Translations under genes and position numbers: made by a program
Source of the DNA: Artemisia argyi
Taxonomy: Eukaryota; Streptophyta; Magnoliopsida; Asterales; Asteraceae
Assembly: GCA_030686995.1 (NCBI GenBank)
Contig: CM060684.1
Coordinates: 7,585,897-7,649,896, forward strand
Reading direction: 5' to 3'
Length of the DNA stretch: 64,000 bases
In this document: one piece after another, positions 10,935 to 22,170 of the stretch
How the letters are laid out: each line of letters opens with the position of its first letter
Numbering within the stretch: position 1 is the first letter of the stretch
The notes under the pieces: generated by a model
What the model saw: only the letters and a program-made list of their open reading frames with translations
Databases searched by the model: none
What the model was told of the DNA's origin: nothing

Positions 10935-11361
10935 TGTTGGGTCCCGACTTTTATATATTTTCACACATATGAGATATGTTTAGAGAGAGAAAGATATGTG
11001 TTAGAGAGAGAGAGAGAACTAGAAAGGGAAATAAGAGAATTTCTTATTCCTTGGACCAACCAACTCCTCTCAAATGAGAGGTTACATGTCTATTTATACT
11101 AGTAGTCTTAGGGCTTCACATGACTTACAACATATTACATAACTAGCCCTTAGACTTTAACATAACATGTAAACTAAACATAAAACTATTAAAAACATAT
11201 TAAATCATTAACGTACTAACATAATATTGCAACCTATTACAAGACTCATTGACTCGATAATGATCGTCACTTCAAGCGTTCCCAACAATCTCCCCCTAAG
11301 GGACGATCATTGAGATCTCTCTTTGATTGCATTTATGATCATCACTTTTGCGTTTCCAACA
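10935..11361 (-). repeat. Element C 3' LTR
   Basis: This LTR begins TGTTGGG and ends CCAACA on the plus strand. It includes a GA-rich run (about 10980-11020). A second copy of the polypurine-tract junction lies inside it near 11287-11300, 74 bp from the boundary. Confidence 0.87.
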
Positions 11362-14300
11362 ATCTCCCCCTGAAGGGGTGATCATTGAGATCTCTTTTGC
11401 GACCTGTGGGTTATGGATCCACCAATAGAAATGACTGATCTTTTGACTTCTTTGATGCTTGTTGTTTTGAACTTTGAGTCTTTTTGTAATAGCTTTGCTA
11501 GATTCTTTGTTCCAATCATGCTTTGTGATCTTCGTTCTTCGTTCTTGTTGTTGGGATCAAATGATGGTGTAATCTGCCTTTCGTCACTTCTTCGTTTATG
11601 GTGGTTGTCCGCCATTCCAACATGCTCATACATCTTTGGACTTTGACTTTCACATGCACGTAGTTCCCTTTCTTTCACTTTGATCTTTAGTCTCTTTACT
11701 TTGTAGATTCTTCTTTTTGGCGTAGAATCTTTCTTTGAACTTTGTGTTGCTTAGATCTTTGATGGAGCTATCATTGACTTTAAGATGTATGTATGAGCAT
11801 GTGGAATCTATAGCCATGGAGGTGATATGTACCTACAGGTAAACAGTTAGCAATAATCAACCGGTACTTACAGATAAGGAATTAGAGATCGTCAACAACA
11901 TATTGTGAAGACTCCTTCTAATCCTTATCCAGGCCGTTCCCATATCAGATACTCCCGAGGGAGCTTACAAGACCTACTTAGAGCTCAATGACTGGGTGAG
12001 TCGCTGGGGATCACTCCACGACTGTAGACCGCTATGGAACCACCGCGAACACTAAGCATAACCCGTGAAAGGTTACCGAAGTGACCTGCTGTCAGGGCTA
12101 TTTGATGTTGACCCTGGCAGGAATTTCCGTTCAATCATTGAGAAATACTTTAGTAAATTCTCTCATAAACGTTCTCGGCAGATTGCTAAGATCTGCGAAG
12201 GACTTGATAATTTACATCTGATGTCCATTGATGTAGAACACCAATTGTAGTAATACTAAGTATTCCTAAGATATATTTGATGTATCTCATGGCTCTAGAC
12301 ACGATAAGTGCACACTTGGGTTTCTTATGCGGAGACTAGGGAGGGGTCTTCTGCTTCAATATCAAGCATCTCTAAGAGACAAGTCGATAGATTACACTGG
12401 TTCCCCGTGAGAATGAAACAAGCTCTTTTAAGAGTACTTGAGTGGTTAAGAAGGTTTAGTGTATTGCATCACTGGGTCCATGACGACTTTATCTTCAATA
12501 CCGGTGTTGTCTTTTGCAACAACCAGTAGCATATGAATTGAACCCGGTGTCTGCCCAAAGGTTAAATATTTGGAGGGTTATTTCTTTTCACCCTTTTCTT
12601 TACTTTTCTTTTTAATTCTTCAACTCCTTCTTTCCCCTTTCATTCTTTACTCCTTTTTTCGTATCATACCTAAGGACTTCTAATTCTAACTATTGGTGAT
12701 GTCCTTGGGTAGATCCCTCCGGCTCTGGCGGATCATAGGACGGTTTTTCCTAACCTTAGTCACCTTATAACACCATGACTATCCTACCATTGCCATGAAA
12801 CCTTTGATAGAAAATCTCTCAAAGTGTTTGTGATTATCAAACATTTTGTTTAACACTTTGAGAGTTTTGTGCACACTTTTAAAGGGCTCCCCTTTCACAT
12901 CGGCTCATAAGTGTTTAATAAATTTGCACATGCGGGAGGAGCAAGCACTTTTGAATTGATCCACTTTCAGTGAACATGACTGATTCGAGACACGCTTACA
13001 TCACTAGTTAGACTAGCTTGAAGTTATTACCCGGCCTGGTCAAGTCCACAAAAAGTTTCTCGATACGGTACTTTTCTACTAAGACAAATCCTTTTCGAGA
13101 CACGCTTACGTGGCTAGTTAAAGAGTTCCATTGTCAGCTTTTAGGTGACAACTAGCTCTAGTAACTAACTTGATGTTATTACCCGTCGAGGATAAGTCTT
13201 TTCGAGATTACTAACTTAAGTGTTTCGTCAATTCTTGGGTCAATCCTGAGTCTAGCTCGCATGAGATTTGACATTAAGCAACTTTGAACTTTCATATTTT
13301 AATCACTTTTACTTTTCTCCCCCTCAAAAATAGCATATCAAATGTTGTTTTTGGTAAACTTTTGATTAAAATATGTTTTTTGAGTCTTACGGGGAGATAT
13401 CAACAAGAACTTTGGTTTTCAAGAACGATTGGTTTTCAAGTGCTCCCCCTCAACAAGTGAACACTCATTGAGGTGAAATACTTGTCTTTTGAGCAAAATT
13501 TTGAAAATCAGAAAATGTTTGATTAATTCTACTCAAAAGTAAGAAGCCTTCGCTCCTTATATAAGGATTGAGGCACTGATGCGTACCTCAGGGTCCTTTC
13601 TATACAAGTGTGGGTTGTACATTGTAATGTGTGCACAAGCCATTAAGCATGATTTTGACGGAATATTTTGTTTTTGAAATACTCCCCCTCAAAACTGGCA
13701 TATGTTTTGAGCATTTTAAACCTTTTTAAAGTTTGAGGGAAGGAGTCTTCTTGAAGCAAAATTCTGAAAGATTTAGAAATTTCAGTTTGAAAAATACTTG
13801 AATAAATTTTGCTTCAAGGTAACTAAAACTTTATACGTTGAAATAATCCCCCTCAAAACTAGCATATGTTTTGACATTTTTTTTAACTTTGGAGCGAATT
13901 GGGGAGTAAAGATTTGAAAAATCTTGAGCAAAATTTTGAAAAGTTTTGAAAAACCTTTTGAAAAATTTTGAATAAATTTTGCTCAAGATTAAGAAGTTTT
14001 AGATAACCTTTGCGTGAGAACTTGCTTCTTGTTTTTAGGATAAGTGCACGTTTGGTTTTAAGAAATGGTTTAGCAACGCACTTTCCTTTCTTTGAAAACC
14101 GAGTTGTACACTACAATGTGTGCACAAGTTGTAATGTTTAAGCCCAGGTTGTAAGCTGAAATACTTACAAGCCATTATGTTTTTAGGATAAGTGCTCAAA
14201 AAATATTTAAAACCATTGTTTTGATTTAAGCACTTTCCTTTCTTTGAAGAACAAGTCCTTAGCTGAAATACTAAGAAGTCATTAGTTTAGATTAGACAAC

Positions 14301-14537
14301 AACCTTGGGAACCCATTTAAGCACGGCGCTAACGGGTTTACCAAATTTTGAAATCCATTTATAAGTTGTGTCAATCTGATTTAAAGATTTTGAATTCCAA
14401 CGAGGACTGAAAACTGGTGTTTCATTTTGAAATAACACTCGTGGAATCAATGGAGATTTAAAACTCTTTTTCCGTTGAAAATTGTTTGAGAAACCCGGCG
14501 TCTCTCTTGGAGTTTTAAAATCTGAAAAAGAAGATTT
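11362..14537 (-). other. Non-coding 3' part of element C
   Basis: No ORF here resembles a known protein. The polypurine tract abuts the LTR at 11361. On the minus strand the purine-rich motif TTGAGGGGGA recurs near 13317, 13441, 13682 and 13848. Paired phrases such as gagacacgcttac (about 12989 and 13098) and ttgtacaNtNNaatgtgtgcacaag (about 13617 and 14102) show internal duplication. In intact relatives this stretch would hold protease, integrase, reverse transcriptase and RNase H. Confidence 0.6.
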
Positions 14538-15031
14538 TCATCTAGAGTTGAACCTCATGGGTTCTTTATGAAGATTTGTTTTTGTGATAAATGGAAACCT
14601 TCTGGTATTTGGAATGTTCAAAACAGAGTCGTTCTTATGTTGCAGCGAAAGCAATTCTGATATTGAATATTTGAAAGGTTTTGAACGACTTTGCTTTGGT
14701 TTCCACACTTGCTTTACCGGTGTAAAACGAGAGTGTGGAGTTTGAAAAACATGATTATTTTCTTTTGAAGCATTTGGGGGTTTCGAAAAACTTTGTTTTG
14801 GTCTCCACACTTGCTTTACCGGTGTAAAACGAGAGTGTGGAGTTTGAAAAACATGATTCTTTTCTTTTGAAGCAGTTGGATTTGAAAACCTTTTAGAAGT
14901 AAATGTTTCGGAAAAACTTGGTCTCTTTGAAAACTCCTTCCTTTTTGCAAAGAATAGGTTGTAAAGTGAGAAACCTTTTTCGAAAATGGTTTTGAAGATT
15001 CACCCGTGTAAACCTTCTTCGAAACACTCAC
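14538..15031 (-). pseudogene. Frameshifted C-terminal continuation of the element C Gag
   Basis: Two overlapping minus-strand frames (14816-15031 and 14538-14810) read as a Ser/Lys/Phe-rich linker with motifs such as Tyr-Thr-Gly-Glu-Ser-Ser-Lys and two copies of Thr-Pro-His-Ser-Arg-Phe-Thr-Pro-Val-Lys-Gln-Val-Trp. This style is typical of the region between Gag and protease in Asteraceae Copia proteins (family knowledge). The frame changes between the two pieces. A 102-bp tandem repeat (offset 102 between about 14703 and 14805) duplicates 34 codons. The piece is separated from the main Gag ORF by its stop at 15071. Confidence 0.55.
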
Positions 15032-15070
15032 TTCTGGTGTTGAAACATTTGAAATTGGAGCTTTTCTCTT

Positions 15071-17323
15071 TTATCGATTAAGGGTATCAAACTTCACTTT
15101 TAAAGCATTGTATGATGTTCTCAAATAATTGTATTCTTTTTGAAGAGAAAGATGATCTTGGGATGCCAATTTTGATTCTAAAGAAGCAATATGTTTCAAA
15201 AGTTGATCCTTTTCGGCTTTAGAATCATCCGTTTTACGAGCCAATTTCCGTTTGAACTCAACATTTTCATTTTCAAGTCTTTCAAAATAATATTCAAATT
15301 TGGTTACTTTGTTGAAAAATTTGGTTTTGGCACCCTCAAAATCGTTTGTTTGTTGAGCTAAAAGCATTTCAAGCTCAACCACTTTCGTTTGAAGCACATG
15401 ATTATCATTTTCAAAAAGATACATTTTCTCCCCCGTTTCCTTTTTAAAATCTGGAGTATTAGAATCGATCAGGGGTTTTGGAAAAGAAACTTTTGTGATT
15501 TGAAAATCAACATTTTTCTTTTTCATTGATTCAATCTTTTGCAAAACATTTTCAAACTTTTTATCTGCAAATTCACACAATTGAGACTTCAAATCTTCAG
15601 TCTCTTTTTGTTTCAAGTTTGAGTTTTGTGTCTGAACTCGTGATCGTTTGATTGAATCAAATAGGTTTTTGTAAATCTGTTTCAAACGCTCAATCTCTTT
15701 TTCGTATTTTGAAATTTGACATTTCATTGACACATTTTCATCTTCAACTTTTTCAAGCTTTGACATCCAGGGGTTTTCAAAAGACTGCTTTTCAAGATTG
15801 TGTTGTAAAGCTAGCTCAAAATTAATGCATTGTACTTGACATCTTTGAAAATTTTGTTCAAGAGAAAATATTTGACGTTTAAGTTTCTCTTGGATGTCGC
15901 TTGACTCTTTTAAAATCTTCTCATTTTCGTGTTTCAACATCCCATTTTCCGCTCTTAAGTGTTCAGACTCAACAATCAACGATTTATCACAAGCAGCTTT
16001 TTCAAAAACTTTCAATTTAGCTTCTAAATCAACAATGTTGTTAAGATACGAGTCTTCCTTTTTCCTTTTACTCACTCTATGTTCATAAAATTCCTTTTTG
16101 CAAGTAGACAGCTCTGTTTGAGTTTTTGAAAGCTCTTTTTGAAGTTGTTCAATTTGTTGTTTGAGTTCATTTTTATCATTTTCCAGTTTGGAAACCAATT
16201 TTCCGTTTGACTCAATTAACTCATGCATTTTGTGTTGAAGATCTTGTTCTTTGATGTAATATTCTTGAAATGACTTTTCAAAACACTTTTCACGTTTAAC
16301 TTCTTTTTCAAGATTTGAATGTTGTATCTTATAACACTCAATGTCCCTTGTTAATGACACATTTTTTTCTTTTATTTCATAATTGAGCTTGTTACATTGA
16401 GTAACTTCGTTTTGCATATTCTTGATTATCAAAGCAGTTGAAGCACATTTTTGTTCATGATTCACATTGTTATGCACAACCGTACCTCCATTCACCACAT
16501 ATGTGTCGTTAATGTACTCAGGTTGTACATGACTTTGTGTCTCATAAGCAAACAAATTATTAAATATGTTGACATCATTAGTTGAATGATGTACCTGAAT
16601 GAGTGCGACTGAACTTTGTGAAGGACTGACAGCAACTGCATTATTCAAACCATCCTTACATTTGAGTTTCCCGTTAGCATCCGAATCATTCCCTGGAGTG
16701 CTGCTTTCTGTCTGCAGTTCTGATAATGCATTGTTACCCATGAATACCAAACTATCATCCGGCGTCCTTTCATCGTTGACTGTTCCTTCCTGTGTCTGCC
16801 TTATTCTCCCATTCTCCCGTACATTCAATTCTCTTCCTCGTTTTTGCATCTCCAGTTCTTTGACAACACTCAGATGACGTGATCTTTCATTAAGCGCAAA
16901 TTCTAAGTATCTCATTCGTGAAACAAGCTGATCTCTAAAATCTTCAACCTCTATACTAGTGATGTTCTCTCTCCATAAATTGCTTTCATATTTATAGTGT
17001 ATAAGAGAAGCTTTAAAATACATGGTCATGAACCATTTGAACTGTGTCATGAGCGCTCTAAATTCTACCATGCAATCACTTCCCTGTTCAATTTGCTTTT
17101 CTAGTTGAACAATGTTTTCTCGGAGTTTCCTTTGGAAGGTTAGACTGTCCATTTCAGTTCCGAAGAATGCGGAAAAGGTACTCCAGGAAGGAAACCTTGC
17201 ATCTGAGAGAATCTTGCATTGAATCTTAACTGATTCAAAATGTGCTAAACAATTTTCTGTAGAATTGATGACTCTTTTCTCAACTTCAGACATCTTTCTC
17301 CCTTGTGAACTTGATTGATACAT
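15071..17323 (-). CDS. Element C coiled-coil Gag-like protein
   Basis: This 750-aa ORF on the minus strand begins about 1.1 kb after the primer site. Residues about 1-170 form the folded N-terminal Gag-like part (Cys-Leu-Ala-His-Phe-Glu-Ser-Val, then Met-Thr-Gln-Phe-Lys-Trp-Phe). Residues 170-290 are a Ser/Asp-rich linker. About 300-750 is a long Lys/Glu/Gln/Leu heptad-rich coiled coil. I recognise the type from the N terminus of Asteraceae Copia polyproteins of the SIRE group. No CCHC knuckle is seen. A frame of this length without stops in an element lacking pol suggests copying by a helper or recent loss of pol. A cytoskeletal or kinesin-like coiled-coil host protein is the alternative, but the position between LTRs argues against it. 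Confidence 0.7.
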   Translation of the reverse strand: MYQSSSQGRKMSEVEKRVINSTENCLAHFESVKIQCKILSDARFPSWSTFSAFFGTEMDSLTFQRKLRENIVQLEKQIEQGSDCMVEFRALMTQFKWFMTMYFKASLIHYKYESNLWRENITSIEVEDFRDQLVSRMRYLEFALNERSRHLSVVKELEMQKRGRELNVRENGRIRQTQEGTVNDERTPDDSLVFMGNNALSELQTESSTPGNDSDANGKLKCKDGLNNAVAVSPSQSSVALIQVHHSTNDVNIFNNLFAYETQSHVQPEYINDTYVVNGGTVVHNNVNHEQKCASTALIIKNMQNEVTQCNKLNYEIKEKNVSLTRDIECYKIQHSNLEKEVKREKCFEKSFQEYYIKEQDLQHKMHELIESNGKLVSKLENDKNELKQQIEQLQKELSKTQTELSTCKKEFYEHRVSKRKKEDSYLNNIVDLEAKLKVFEKAACDKSLIVESEHLRAENGMLKHENEKILKESSDIQEKLKRQIFSLEQNFQRCQVQCINFELALQHNLEKQSFENPWMSKLEKVEDENVSMKCQISKYEKEIERLKQIYKNLFDSIKRSRVQTQNSNLKQKETEDLKSQLCEFADKKFENVLQKIESMKKKNVDFQITKVSFPKPLIDSNTPDFKKETGEKMYLFENDNHVLQTKVVELEMLLAQQTNDFEGAKTKFFNKVTKFEYYFERLENENVEFKRKLARKTDDSKAEKDQLLKHIASLESKLASQDHLSLQKEYNYLRTSYNALKVKFDTLNR

Positions 17324-17752
17324 TTTATCTCCCCCGTGATTGTTGCGATGTAATCGGAATAATCAAACTAAAATGTATAGTTGATATATGACACACAAAG
17401 GTCGAAATTGTGATTTCTGATTTTCCCTCCAAATTTTAATTTGAAAAATTTTCTCTCCCAAAATTTTGAAAATCACTATGAAATGCAATTTTAAGGTTGT
17501 AAGAAAATTTTGAGTTTCAAAAATTTTGCCGCCAAATTTTACCGAAAAAATTTGAATTTTGGCCTAAAACTTTGAATTTTGGGCCAAAATTTTCAACGTT
17601 ATACCAAAATTTGAATCTCGCGTAAAAATTGAACTTTTAGTCTCCTGTAAAAACTATTTTTTTTTTTTTTTTTTTTGAAAATGAAATGAGATGATGAAAT
17701 GGATCTTTTAAAGATAAACAAAGGTTGTTGTTCTAGGTATATTCTGACTTTG

Positions 17753-18330
17753 CAAACTCGATAAATCTGACTTCAAACTCGGTAAGTCTGAGATAGGTCT
17801 TAACTCGGTAAATGTTTGTAACTCGGTAAGCTTTGAGGTACAAACTTGATGAAATCCTAACTCAGTAAATCTTTCTGAGTTGCAAACTCGATGACAATTT
17901 GAATTGCTAACTCGGTAAGGATCTGAATTTTAACTTGATAACACCCTTAACTCGGTAAAAAACTTGTCTGTTAACTCGGTATATCATCCTTGAGAGCTTA
18001 ACTCGATAAATCAAGCATAAAACTTAACTCGGTAACTATATCTTATAGTGCTTAACTCGATAAAGCTATGCTTCCTAACTCGGTAAATAGAATTCAATTA
18101 AGCAGAGTTTCCCCTAAGTATTGAGTACAAAGATCCTTACTCGATAAACGATAAGGAAATGGCAAACTCGCCAATTAGAAACTTAACTCGATATAATAAA
18201 CTGAAGCTAACTCGCTAAAACCAAACTTAACTCGAAATACAGTAGCTAACTCGCTGAAATCAATGTAACTCGAAAGTCAGAAGGCCCTAACTCGATAAAA
18301 AAACTGGCTAACTCGCGAAATTGACGATGA
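17753..18330 (-). repeat. Array of about 24 AACTCG motifs in element C leader
   Basis: On the plus strand the motif (t/a)AACTCGgTAA or AACTCGaTAA appears about 24 times with uneven spacing of roughly 15-45 bp. The later copies drift to AACTCGcTAA and AACTCGaAA. The element is on the minus strand, so the array lies in its 5' untranslated leader, between the primer site and the Gag start. Confidence 0.75.
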
Positions 18331-18413
18331 AGAGTAACAGATCCGAAAAAACCGCTTCTAAACCTAATTTTTCTACCAAATCAAACCTAAAACAACCTAT
18401 ATTATCCCTTGGC

Positions 18414-18426
18414 GAATGATACCAAT
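18414..18426 (-). other. Primer-binding site of element C
   Basis: The minus strand reads ATTGGTATCATTCGCC immediately after the 5' LTR end at 18427. TGGTATCA matches the usual Copia initiator-Met tRNA site, and the remainder has diverged. Confidence 0.7.
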
Positions 18427-18851
18427 TGTTGGGTCCCGCCTTTTATGTATTTTCACACATATGAGATAAGTTTAGAGAGAGGAAGATATGTGTTAGAGAG
18501 AGAGAGAACTAGAGAGGGAAATAAGAGATTTTCTTATTCCTTGGACCAACCAACTCCTCTCAAATGAGAGGCTACATGTCTATTTATACTAGTAGTCTTA
18601 GGGCTTCACATGACTTACAACGTATTACATAACTAGCCCTTAGACTTTAACATAACATGTAAACTAAACATAAAACTATTAAAAACATATTAAATCATTA
18701 ACGTACTAACATAATATTGCAACCTATTACAAGACTCATTGACTCGATAATGATAGTCACTTCAAGCGTTCCCAACAATCTCCCCCTAAGGGACGATCAT
18801 TGAGATCTCTCTTTGATTGCATTTATGATCATCACTTTTGCGTTTCCAACT
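18427..18851 (-). repeat. Element C 5' LTR
   Basis: A 425-bp LTR that starts TGTTGGG and ends CCAACT on the plus strand. The last base appears mutated from A. It is followed by the target copy TCCAC. Confidence 0.87.
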
Positions 18852-19555
18852 TCCACAACAATTATAAACAAACCATCAACCAATAATCAACATCTAGGTT
18901 TTACTACATCTAAGCAAACACAATAAAAACCTAGCCTAACATGTTAAAAGAAAGACAAGCATAAGATAGAATCACACTGGAACAAGGGTTGAAACCCTTA
19001 TTTTTGCAGAAAATTCATCTAGGGTTTAAGCTCCAAAAGTTCTCCTAATGTTCCACACTTTACAATGAAAAATTGGAAAAATATTTATAGATAATACATC
19101 CTGACGGCGTCACGTTCTAGCATGTGATGCCGTCAACTTGCCGCCAAATTGAGAATCGTATTGCCTAGATCCAATCTTGATGCCGTCAAGAAGGAATCAT
19201 GCTCTGGGCCGTCACGTACATTTTGACCCTGACGGCCTTGGTGACGCCGTCAGGCCAATTACAAAGAAAATGTTATGGGCCGTCATGTGTATTTTCCACT
19301 TCCACCTCTTTTACCATGACGCCATCATGTATGAAGTCTTGACGCCGTCAGGTACTGTTCCCAGCAAGGATTTTGAGACTTTTCCGTTTTCTTCACTTTT
19401 ATGCTCCAAAAACGTCCAAAATGCTTCCTTTTCCAGATTTTTTCTCAAAAGTACCTAAAATGACAAAAGGAACGATTTATGGCGGTAATTGATCAAATAA
19501 TCATGAATTCGGGCTTAAATGACCCCTTAAAAGTGGTACACTTTTTGCCTTATCA

Positions 19556-22170
19556 GTCTTTTACACTTTTTTCGGTACAAAGCTAAATATCTGGTTCTTG
19601 TTCGAGGTAGAACCAACCTAACGTCGCCTATACAATATTCCCGACACTAAGCTAGATGTCGAGTTATTTTACAAGTGTACAACCACTCCCATTATATTTT
19701 ATGGCCCAACATAAAAACCTTGTGTTTTATGGCAAAAACACATAAACCATCTAATCTAGTTTGGTAAATATATTGTGATGATACAGTGATGTTTACAATG
19801 ATGATCCATGACACAAATGTCTAATGGATATGGATGACTAATCTAAATGAACTTCCATTGATAGGAAGCCTTCAATGGATGAAGATCACAAGTTCCCTAA
19901 GCTTGTTGTGATAGATCTTCATATACGTATGCGTGTAGTGGATGATGACTCAAGATCTCTGAGCTTGTTTCACAGGATCATTTCAGGAGTATGCTTGCAA
20001 CATAATGAAAGTTAAAAGCATTATCATCATGATAATGAGGGTGATTAATGTATGTTACTACTAATCTAAATGTATGAAAACATAGTAGAGAGACTGCATG
20101 TTCAAGTAGTGTAAAAATAAGTGAACAATAGGCTGCTATTTATAGCCATTTGGCTTCAGCAACCCACAGATCACACAGAACAAAAAAAAGGGGGTTCCGC
20201 CCTTTATAATTTTTGGTTCCATGGTGTCCTGACATAAAATCTACAAAAATATTTAGAAATCTTTCCATAATCTTTACCAAATCTTTCCAAAATATTTTCT
20301 AAGATCTTCCCAAAATTCAAGTAAGATATCATCTTAGATTTCCAAAATCTTTGCAAATCTTGTTCAAATCTTTCCAAAATATTTACATGATCTTTCCAAG
20401 ATATCTTTTGTGATCTTTCAAGATTTTGATGACACTATGCATGAGGTAATAAAACCATTTTCATTTTTATTAAAATGTAAACAAAAATATGTTTGTAAAA
20501 TGTATTACTTAACTTGTTAATATATCTTTAACAAGTTGTACCATGTTAGTTTATTTGTTACTAAAAATGTTAAGCTACTTATGCTATTACATGACTTAAG
20601 TTATTATGTCATTAACATCATTTTTAGAAGTATGTAAACATGTTTATCTTAGTTTGACACTTAAAGTGCACGTTTACACCTAATGTGACACTTATTCTAT
20701 TTTGACATAAATACAACTTAGGAAGCATGATGTACAAGTAAAAATACTTGTATATGCAAAATGTAAAGTGAGTTCGAAATAGAATGATTAACCTTTTAAA
20801 ATACTCAATGACTCTAAACGTATTTTAAACATTTTAAATGATTTGTTAAGGGGTTTGATCATAATGACACATAACAAACATGTACGAACCTGTGTTGTAG
20901 CATACGAGGACTTGAAGTGTTGAATGTATGTTGAGACAAAATACGATTATGAGTAACTTTTACATTTTACGTTATGTATCAAGTTACATGTTTGTCATCA
21001 ATCAAAACAAACGAGACTGTATAGTTATATCAATTGAATTCAAGCATCTATAATCTTTTTAAGACGTTAAAAAAATAAGTTTCTATGAACGATGCATGTA
21101 GTAATTATATCAATTGAATTCAAGCATCTATAATCTTTTTAAGAGGTTTAAACATGCACATGATGAAACTGATACTTATCGATGTATCTAACTTGTTCGT
21201 ATTTTTACATCAATATGCATATGACTTTATCAAACTATATTGATGTGTCACGTTCATACAATGCATCTCGTCATATCGACGCATCTGGTACTATATCGAC
21301 GCATCTAAACCTCTAAACTTAAGCAATTACGGGAATTATGTGATGCATGTGACCGGTTTTGGATCATAACCTGTTCAAAAAATCGATTTTGGACCATGAC
21401 TATCATACATCTAAATCTTTTCCTTAAGTTTGAACAAACCATGCATCTAAACATTAATGCATGCATGACTTATTAAAAGATATAAAGTAGGTATAGAACC
21501 TCTTATATAACTTGTTTGAACAAATAATGCATCCAAACACCTTGTCACAATCATAACCTGCTTTAAATAATGGATTTTTCAAACGAAAGAGTATATATTT
21601 ATCTTTTGTCCTTTAATTAGCTTTAACTTTAATTTTATCTTTATCTTTATCTTTTTCTTTTTCGTTTTTAACTCAACATATGCCATGAACCAGGCTCTAA
21701 GACCAACTTTAGATTCTACTTCCATATCACAAAATTTAAATTATTAGTGCATGTAAATTGGTTTTTTGTTCCATAAATATCCAGTTATCTAAGTGACTAG
21801 TGTCAAGCATTTACCCGAAACAATCATTGTCTTTACTTCTTGTTTCGTATATCTTATTTATACTTTTCTTTTTTAAAAGGAAAAGTAAAATAAAGTAAAA
21901 GCTAATACTTAATACTGCTAAATGTTGGTACTAGATGTGGAATAAAGGACAAAAGAGCAAGCATACATATTAGAAGACCAAACTTAGAATTTTTAGCTTT
22001 TTGCTAACTTAATGGGGGATGAAATTCCTATAAAAGCTTGCTCGTATCATTTAATCTATGTTGTAACCAATTCTGATTTCCATATTCTTTGTTTGCCACC
22101 TACTATTTGTCCATATATTTCTTTTTTTTTTAATCTAACAACCCCCCCCCCTCCCCCCCAAGTTTCATAT
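19556..22170. other. AT-rich spacer without genes
   Basis: No coding region is supported. A possible minus-strand TATA box (GGCTATAAATAGCAGCC at about 20131-20147) with GA/CT-poor flanks may be the remnant of an LTR. About eight copies of a short AATCTTTCC-like motif lie at 20255-20430. A pyrimidine-rich tract with C runs (22125-22162) precedes the DC1 gene. Confidence 0.5.
21026..21144 (+). repeat. Direct repeat of about 39 bp, offset 80
   Basis: A segment containing tcaattgaattcaagcatct occurs at 21026-21064 and again, almost unchanged, at 21106-21144. Confidence 0.7.

Larger units (their letters stand above)
10935..18851 (-). mobile_element. Element C: SIRE-like Copia derivative carrying only a coiled-coil Gag
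   Basis: The LTRs lie at 10935-11361 and 18427-18851, and the flanking duplication TCCAC is exact (10930-10934 and 18852-18856). Next to the right LTR the minus strand reads TGGTATCATTCGCC, a Copia-type initiator-Met primer site. Next to the left LTR it reads a polypurine tract AGGGGGAGAT, so the element runs on the minus strand. Inside are a 750-aa Gag-like ORF, two decayed ORFs that continue it, and about 3.2 kb without coding signal. No protease, integrase or reverse transcriptase remains. The LTRs differ at roughly ten positions in 425 bp, so it is older than element B. Confidence 0.88.
1..19555 (-). mobile_element. Element A: Athila/Tat-like Gypsy retrotransposon, partial, minus strand
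   Basis: The pieces of this element are positions 1-648, 8370-10934 and 18857-19555. Read on the minus strand they give a 5' LTR (19555 back to 10249), a primer-binding site, one protease-like ORF and a long non-coding 3' region that leaves the window at position 1. Positions 1-648 are the reverse complement of the 3' non-coding region of element B (about 5130-5810), so A and B are the same family. Element B interrupts A with TSD ACAAT, and element C interrupts A's LTR with TSD TCCAC. The 3' LTR lies outside the window, so A's own target duplication cannot be checked; the base run after its LTR is GTCTT. No gag, reverse transcriptase or integrase is visible, so A is non-autonomous. Confidence 0.85.
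10249..19555 (-). repeat. Element A 5' LTR, split by element C
   Basis: The left boundary reads TGATACG and the right boundary reads TTATCA on the plus strand. Without the inserted element C and its duplicated TCCAC the LTR is about 1385 bp, close to the 1409 bp of element B. The right half (18857-19555) again holds several TGACG/CGTCA sites, between about 19100 and 19350, many of them mutated (for example TGATGCCGTCA). Confidence 0.85.

Noticed and set aside
12065..12529. Two plus-strand frames of 61 and 73 codons that look protein-like
   Set aside because: They lie on the opposite strand to element C, match no domain I know and have no start context or partner exons.
17600..18340. CRISPR-like array in the AACTCG region
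   Set aside because: The repeated unit is only about 10 bp, spacing is irregular, and this is plant nuclear DNA inside a retrotransposon.
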